Shown here one piece after another: positions 60,329 to 64,000 of a stretch of 64,000 nucleotides of DNA. This DNA comes from Candidatus Marispirochaeta associata (GTDB lineage: Bacteria; Spirochaetota; Spirochaetia; JC444; Marispirochaetaceae), in contig JWTM01000541.1 of NCBI GenBank assembly GCA_001749745.1, positions 60,465 through 124,464 of the forward strand. The letters are read 5' to 3'. The notes under the pieces are model-generated. The model was not told where the DNA came from. It saw only the letters and a program-made list of their open reading frames with translations, and did no database searches. Position 1 is the first letter of the stretch. Each line of letters starts with the position of its first letter. A program made the translations under genes and the position numbers.

Positions 60329-61414
60329 GTGAACCAATTCAAATACCTTCCCCCCGGAGCCTTTATTCATTCGGTCTCGGCGGCGGATATATACTATAAC
60401 CATAACGTAAGCGATCCGGTGGATCTTCTCTTTCGCGGATCTCTCCATGAAGTGGCCCGGGAGTTCGATACGGTCGAGTTTCCGGGGATCGACGGCTGCG
60501 ACGCTGTGGCCGGTCTCGACGGCCGGGAGTTTTTGGTCAATTGCATCGACGAGGAGGCTCCCTTTCCGAAGCGCCCCTTCAGTCTTCAGAATATCCTCTA
60601 CGATCCCCGGCGGCGGGTTTTTCTCGATCCCTACGGGATCTATCCCGACCTCCGCCGTCGCCAGGCGCGACTGATGGACGAGGTCTGCTGCGACCGGGAG
60701 GTGGTCCTGGAAGGGGCGGTGCTCTTCGCCCGCTACGCCCTGCCGGAGCTCCCCTTCTACCGGGACCTCCAGATCGACTGGCGGGAGGTCTCTCCCTACG
60801 AGCAGCGGCTGCTCTTAACCCGCATCCTGACCGGCAGAGCTCCCCAGCGAGGCCTTAGAATCCTGATGGAGACCGGCTTCGTCCGCCGCTTCTGGCCGGA
60901 GCTGGCCGCCATGGGCGGTACCGAGCATGCCAAGGAGCACCATCCGGAGGGGAATGTCTGGGAGCACACCCTGGAGACCTTCCGCTACCGGAAGAGTCCC
61001 GATTTGGCCCTCTCTCTGGGGCTCCTGCTCCACGATGCGGGAAAGCCCGAGGCGCGGCGGAACGACGGGAACGCCTTCGACCGGCACGCACAGATCGGCG
61101 CCTCCCTGGCCGGCCGCTTCCTCTCTCGGCTCGGATTCGCCGAGGAGATCCGCAGCGAGGCGCAGTTCCTGGTGAGGGAGCATATGCTCCCGGCCTTTAT
61201 CTCCCGGCTTCCCGCCTACCGTACGGAGAAGACCATGGGCTCCCAGATCTTTCCGAAGCTCCTGGAGCTCTATCGCTGCGACCTCTCCTCCACCTTTCGC
61301 GGACCCGACGCCTACTATGAGGCCTGCACCGCCTACCGCTCCTTCTTGAAGCACCGCAAGAATCCCTTCCGGACGCCCGAGGGGAAGAAGATGCTCCGGC
61401 TCTACGTGGAATAG
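60329..61414 (+). CDS. HD-domain protein, CCA-transferase-like
   Basis: A 361-residue protein from GTG 60329. The N-terminal part looks like a degraded nucleotidyltransferase head (DLLFRGSLHEVAREFDTVEF, DPRRRVFLDPYG) lacking the GSxxD catalytic motif. The C-terminal part has an HD domain: HHPEGNVWEHTLETFRYRKS and LGLLLHDAGKPEAR give the His and His-Asp metal ligands, DRHAQIGASLAGRFLSRLGF the next His. This is the order of bacterial tRNA CCA-adding/poly(A) enzymes. Without the catalytic head it is probably a phosphohydrolase. It ends three bases before the U32 gene. Confidence 0.72.
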   Translation: MNQFKYLPPGAFIHSVSAADIYYNHNVSDPVDLLFRGSLHEVAREFDTVEFPGIDGCDAVAGLDGREFLVNCIDEEAPFPKRPFSLQNILYDPRRRVFLDPYGIYPDLRRRQARLMDEVCCDREVVLEGAVLFARYALPELPFYRDLQIDWREVSPYEQRLLLTRILTGRAPQRGLRILMETGFVRRFWPELAAMGGTEHAKEHHPEGNVWEHTLETFRYRKSPDLALSLGLLLHDAGKPEARRNDGNAFDRHAQIGASLAGRFLSRLGFAEEIRSEAQFLVREHMLPAFISRLPAYRTEKTMGSQIFPKLLELYRCDLSSTFRGPDAYYEACTAYRSFLKHRKNPFRTPEGKKMLRLYVE

Positions 61415-61417
61415 GGG

Positions 61418-63862
61418 ATGGCAATGCAATCATCACAAAGGCCGAAGCTGCTGGCGCCGGGGGGCGACTATCTCTCCAGTCTCGCCGCGCTGGATGCGGG
61501 AGCCGACGAGGTCTATCTCGGCCTGGGGCAATTCAACGCCCGGCGTCGGGCGACCAACTTCGGCCTGGAGGAGCTGAATAGACTGGCGGTTCGGGCGCGA
61601 GTGCAGGGGGCCCACATTTTCGTCACCACCAACGTGCTCCTCACCGAGCCCGAGATCCCGGAGATGTTGGATCTGATCGCCGGCTGTCATGCCGCCGGCG
61701 CCTCCGGGGTGATAGTCCAGGATCCGGGACTGCTCTACCTCCTCTCCCGCGAACTGCCGGAGCTCGAGGTTCACGCCTCGACCCAATTGACGGTCCACAA
61801 CCGGGCCCAGATCGAGTACTTGGCCGGCTTCGGGGTGAAGCGGGTCAACCTGAGCCGGGAGCTGAGCCTGGAGGAGATTCAGGAACTGACCGGGGCGGCG
61901 GGAGAGCTCGGAATCGGTACGGAGGTCTTCGTCCACGGCGCCTACTGCGTCTCCTACTCGGGGCAATGCTTTATGTCGAGTTTCATGGGCGGCCAGTCGG
62001 GAAACCGGGGACTCTGTTTTCAGCCCTGCCGGCGCTTCTATCGGCCCGACGGATCGGACGAACAACGCTTGAGCCTCAGCCTGAAGGACAACAACGCCTT
62101 AGCTCATGTTAAGGAGCTCAGTTCGGCAGGTGTGGCGGCCCTGAAGATCGAGGGGCGCATGAAGGGCCCCCGCTATGTGCATACCCTGGTCTACGCCTAC
62201 CGGGCGGCTCTGGACGGGAAGCCTTACCAACCGGAATCGGCGGAGAGGGTATTCAACCGCGGCTTCAGCGCGGGCTACCTGGAGGGCAAGGTGACGGGCG
62301 ATATGTTCGCTGCCCATCCCTTCGACGCCTCTCTCATACCCGCCGGACGAGTAGGCTCCTACCGGGCCGACGAAACCCTGCTGACTCTGGAGCCCGGGGA
62401 GCATTCCCCGGCGCCCGGCGACGAGGGCGTGATCTATACGCCGGAGAACCGCTTTATCGCTCTGATCACCATTGAGGAGCTCATCGGAGAGGGACGCTTT
62501 CGCATCTCCATCCGGGAGGCCTTAAAGGGGAGGATCGAACCCGGCATGCGCCTCTTTATCCAAACTGGGGAGAAGGAGCAGACGGAACTGATTGTGCGCC
62601 TTGAATCGCAGGCGACGCCGAGCATTCCGCTATCGGTCGAGATCGAGGCCGAGGTCGGGAAACCGCTCCGCACCAGTTGGCGGGCGGAGTTCTCCGCCGA
62701 CGATGCGCCGCAGGCGACGGTCGAGTCGACCATGCCGCTCCAGGAGGCCCGCTCCCGGGGCCTGGACCGGGTGCGGCTCGGCGCCCAGCTGGGGAAGCTC
62801 GGCGGCACCCCCTTTACTCTGGAGAGTCTCGAGCTTAGCGGAACCGACCGTGGCTTCCTGCCCCTCTCTGAGCTCAATCTGATTCGACGCATCGCTGTCG
62901 AAAGCCTGCAGCGCCGGGGCGGACCCGAGCAGGAGGCCTTCGAGCGGGCAAAAGCGGCCCGGCCGATTGCGGGGAACCCAGCGGACGACGGCGGGAGCCT
63001 ACCGCGGCTGATCCTGCTCTGCACCGCCTCCGACGCAGAGGCGGTAAAGAGTGCGGCCGGCGGTGAGACGCTGGTCGCGGTCGATCCCGTGCGGGAGGGG
63101 CTGCTACGGGGGGGAGAGCTCCCCTTGGCGGACGCCCTCTCTTTTCCGGCTCTCTTGCAGCAGGATCAACTTACAGCTGCGGCCGCCCTGCTGGACCGGA
63201 CGGCGGCGGAACGGCCGGAGACGCTGGTGATCGCCAATAACTCGGGCGCGGCGCGGCTCGCCGCGGAGCGGGGCTTACGGTGGATTGCCGGAAGCGAGCT
63301 CCATGCGGCCAACGCCTGGGCGATCGGGGCGGCCAATGCCTGCAGTGCCTCGGCGGCGGTTGTCTCCCGGGAATTGAGCGCCGCCCAACTGAAGGCGCTG
63401 CAGGCGGGGGCGGGATCCCTGGGGACCCTCTTTATCCCGGTCTTCGGGCCGATCCTGTTGATGACCACCCGCCAGTGTTTGTACCGCCGCTCCTTCGGCT
63501 GCGAGAAGGGGGTTAGCGAAGCGAGCTGCCGAGATTCTTGCAGTCGCGCCGGCTGGATCGAAGACGCCCGGGGGAACCGCTTTCTTATTACAAAGAGGCC
63601 CGGTTACCAGACCGAACTCTTCAATCAGGCCCTCTTGTCGCTGCCCGAGGCGCTGCGGAGCTTTCCCGCGCGCGGCTATCTTCTCGATCTGCGCCTCGAA
63701 TCCTTCGGTTTCGGCCGGGAGACGGCTCTGGCCGTGCTGGCCGGATTTCTCGCCCTGCTCCGGGGAGAGGTGAAGCCTGCGGAACTCTCCGCCGATCTGC
63801 GCCGGCGGCTCCTCGCCGGGGCGACCTTAACCAAGGGGAGCTACAAGCGCGGTTTGAGCTGA
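61418..63862 (+). CDS. U32 family peptidase-like protein (RlhA/TrhP type)
   Basis: An 814-residue U32-family protein: KLLAPGGDYLSSLAALDAGA, DEVYLGLGQFNARR, VHASTQLTVHNRAQIEYL, then the cysteine cluster HGAYCVSYSGQC and GNRGLCFQPCRRFYRP (residues ~175-205). In characterised relatives (RlhA, TrhP, UbiU/V) conserved cysteines bind an iron-sulfur cluster and the proteins hydroxylate RNA or quinones. The length, with a long C-terminal region and a second cysteine pair (CRDSC), matches the large RlhA-type. ATG 61418 or 61424. Not part of the glycan pathway. Confidence 0.87.
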   Translation: MAMQSSQRPKLLAPGGDYLSSLAALDAGADEVYLGLGQFNARRRATNFGLEELNRLAVRARVQGAHIFVTTNVLLTEPEIPEMLDLIAGCHAAGASGVIVQDPGLLYLLSRELPELEVHASTQLTVHNRAQIEYLAGFGVKRVNLSRELSLEEIQELTGAAGELGIGTEVFVHGAYCVSYSGQCFMSSFMGGQSGNRGLCFQPCRRFYRPDGSDEQRLSLSLKDNNALAHVKELSSAGVAALKIEGRMKGPRYVHTLVYAYRAALDGKPYQPESAERVFNRGFSAGYLEGKVTGDMFAAHPFDASLIPAGRVGSYRADETLLTLEPGEHSPAPGDEGVIYTPENRFIALITIEELIGEGRFRISIREALKGRIEPGMRLFIQTGEKEQTELIVRLESQATPSIPLSVEIEAEVGKPLRTSWRAEFSADDAPQATVESTMPLQEARSRGLDRVRLGAQLGKLGGTPFTLESLELSGTDRGFLPLSELNLIRRIAVESLQRRGGPEQEAFERAKAARPIAGNPADDGGSLPRLILLCTASDAEAVKSAAGGETLVAVDPVREGLLRGGELPLADALSFPALLQQDQLTAAAALLDRTAAERPETLVIANNSGAARLAAERGLRWIAGSELHAANAWAIGAANACSASAAVVSRELSAAQLKALQAGAGSLGTLFIPVFGPILLMTTRQCLYRRSFGCEKGVSEASCRDSCSRAGWIEDARGNRFLITKRPGYQTELFNQALLSLPEALRSFPARGYLLDLRLESFGFGRETALAVLAGFLALLRGEVKPAELSADLRRRLLAGATLTKGSYKRGLS

Positions 63863-64000
63863 TAATAGTGTCAGCACCCTTGTGTATATCCATCCTAAGC
63901 CGTGCAATAGGCCGGGAGATATTCAAGTCCCTCCTTCAAGGGAGTTGCAATACTTCTCAGCCATACGCACTGTTCCTGGATCAGCTTCCCCCGGATCCGG
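63863..64000. other. Window end without an assignable gene
   Basis: The last 138 bases hold no frame I can assign. A minus-strand frame is open from the edge to a stop at about 63895 and might be the end of a gene, but it is too short to judge. Confidence 0.4.

Noticed and set aside
63895..64000. Minus-strand frame open at the window edge
   Set aside because: Only about 35 codons are visible with no identifiable motif, so it cannot be supported as a gene.

Overview
The window is one long surface-glycan locus from a Gram-negative-type bacterium with an outer membrane (Wzi-like outer-membrane barrels, two lipoprotein signal peptides, undecaprenyl-phosphate sugar transferase). The backbone is GC-rich. 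The mix of GC-rich backbone, exported barrels, a glucuronokinase-like GHMP kinase beside UDP-glucose dehydrogenase, and an HD protein beside a U32 peptidase suggests a free-living Spirochaeta-like spirochaete. That placement is an inference with modest confidence; there is no rRNA or marker gene in the window.

Layout. 1-3.5 kb: the end of UDP-glucose dehydrogenase, a glucuronokinase-like GHMP kinase and galU (UDP-glucose/UDP-glucuronate supply), interrupted by a VapBC pair, a lone minimal nucleotidyltransferase and a lone HicB. 3.6-12.5 kb: two sulfotransferases, a PglK/MsbA-like ABC exporter, CysQ, CysD, a CysN-CysC fusion and a polyprenyl-phosphate glycosyltransferase, i.e. PAPS supply dedicated to glycan sulfation. 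12.7-31 kb: a strongly AT-rich block with RfbA, RfbB, an unusually short NDP-hexose 2,3-dehydratase, a Gfo/Idh ketoreductase, a DegT aminotransferase and an ATP-grasp/HAD-like protein (a predicted 2-deoxy amino sugar pathway), a third sulfotransferase, a beta-propeller protein, a Wzx flippase, four glycosyltransferases and a CapK-like/DUF362 pair. 31-39.1 kb: a complete pseudaminic acid pathway (PseB, C, F, G, H, I) into which a PIG-L deacetylase and a formyltransferase are inserted, followed by a GT-B-like protein. 39.1-48.3 kb: two further nonulosonate-type systems, one on the minus strand (divergent NeuB-like plus a cytidylyltransferase-HAD fusion) and one on the plus strand (NeuB-like plus cytidylyltransferase), with capsule-type transferases, a three-domain protein containing an NDK-like centre and an LPS-kinase-like end, and a GT2. 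48.4-64 kb: a phytase lipoprotein, another lone HicB, a P-loop kinase, a UDP-glucuronate epimerase-like protein, the WecA/MraY-type initiating transferase with a GT4 (minus strand), a beta-helix lipoprotein, two Wzi-like barrels each followed by a clear terminator, a BrnA antitoxin carrying a stub of its BrnT toxin, another exported barrel, an HD protein and a U32 peptidase.

How it works together (inference). A lipid-linked glycan is started by the WecA-like enzyme and built from UDP-uronic acids, a dTDP-2-deoxy amino sugar and up to three CMP-activated nonulosonic acids. It would be decorated by sulfate and possibly by N-formyl groups, flipped by Wzx and/or the ABC exporter, and held at the surface by Wzi-like barrels. 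Sharp base-composition changes inside four genes show that the locus is a mosaic assembled by recombination. Short antitoxin-only remnants lie at several module borders. I see no insertion sequence, CRISPR array, tRNA or rRNA gene.
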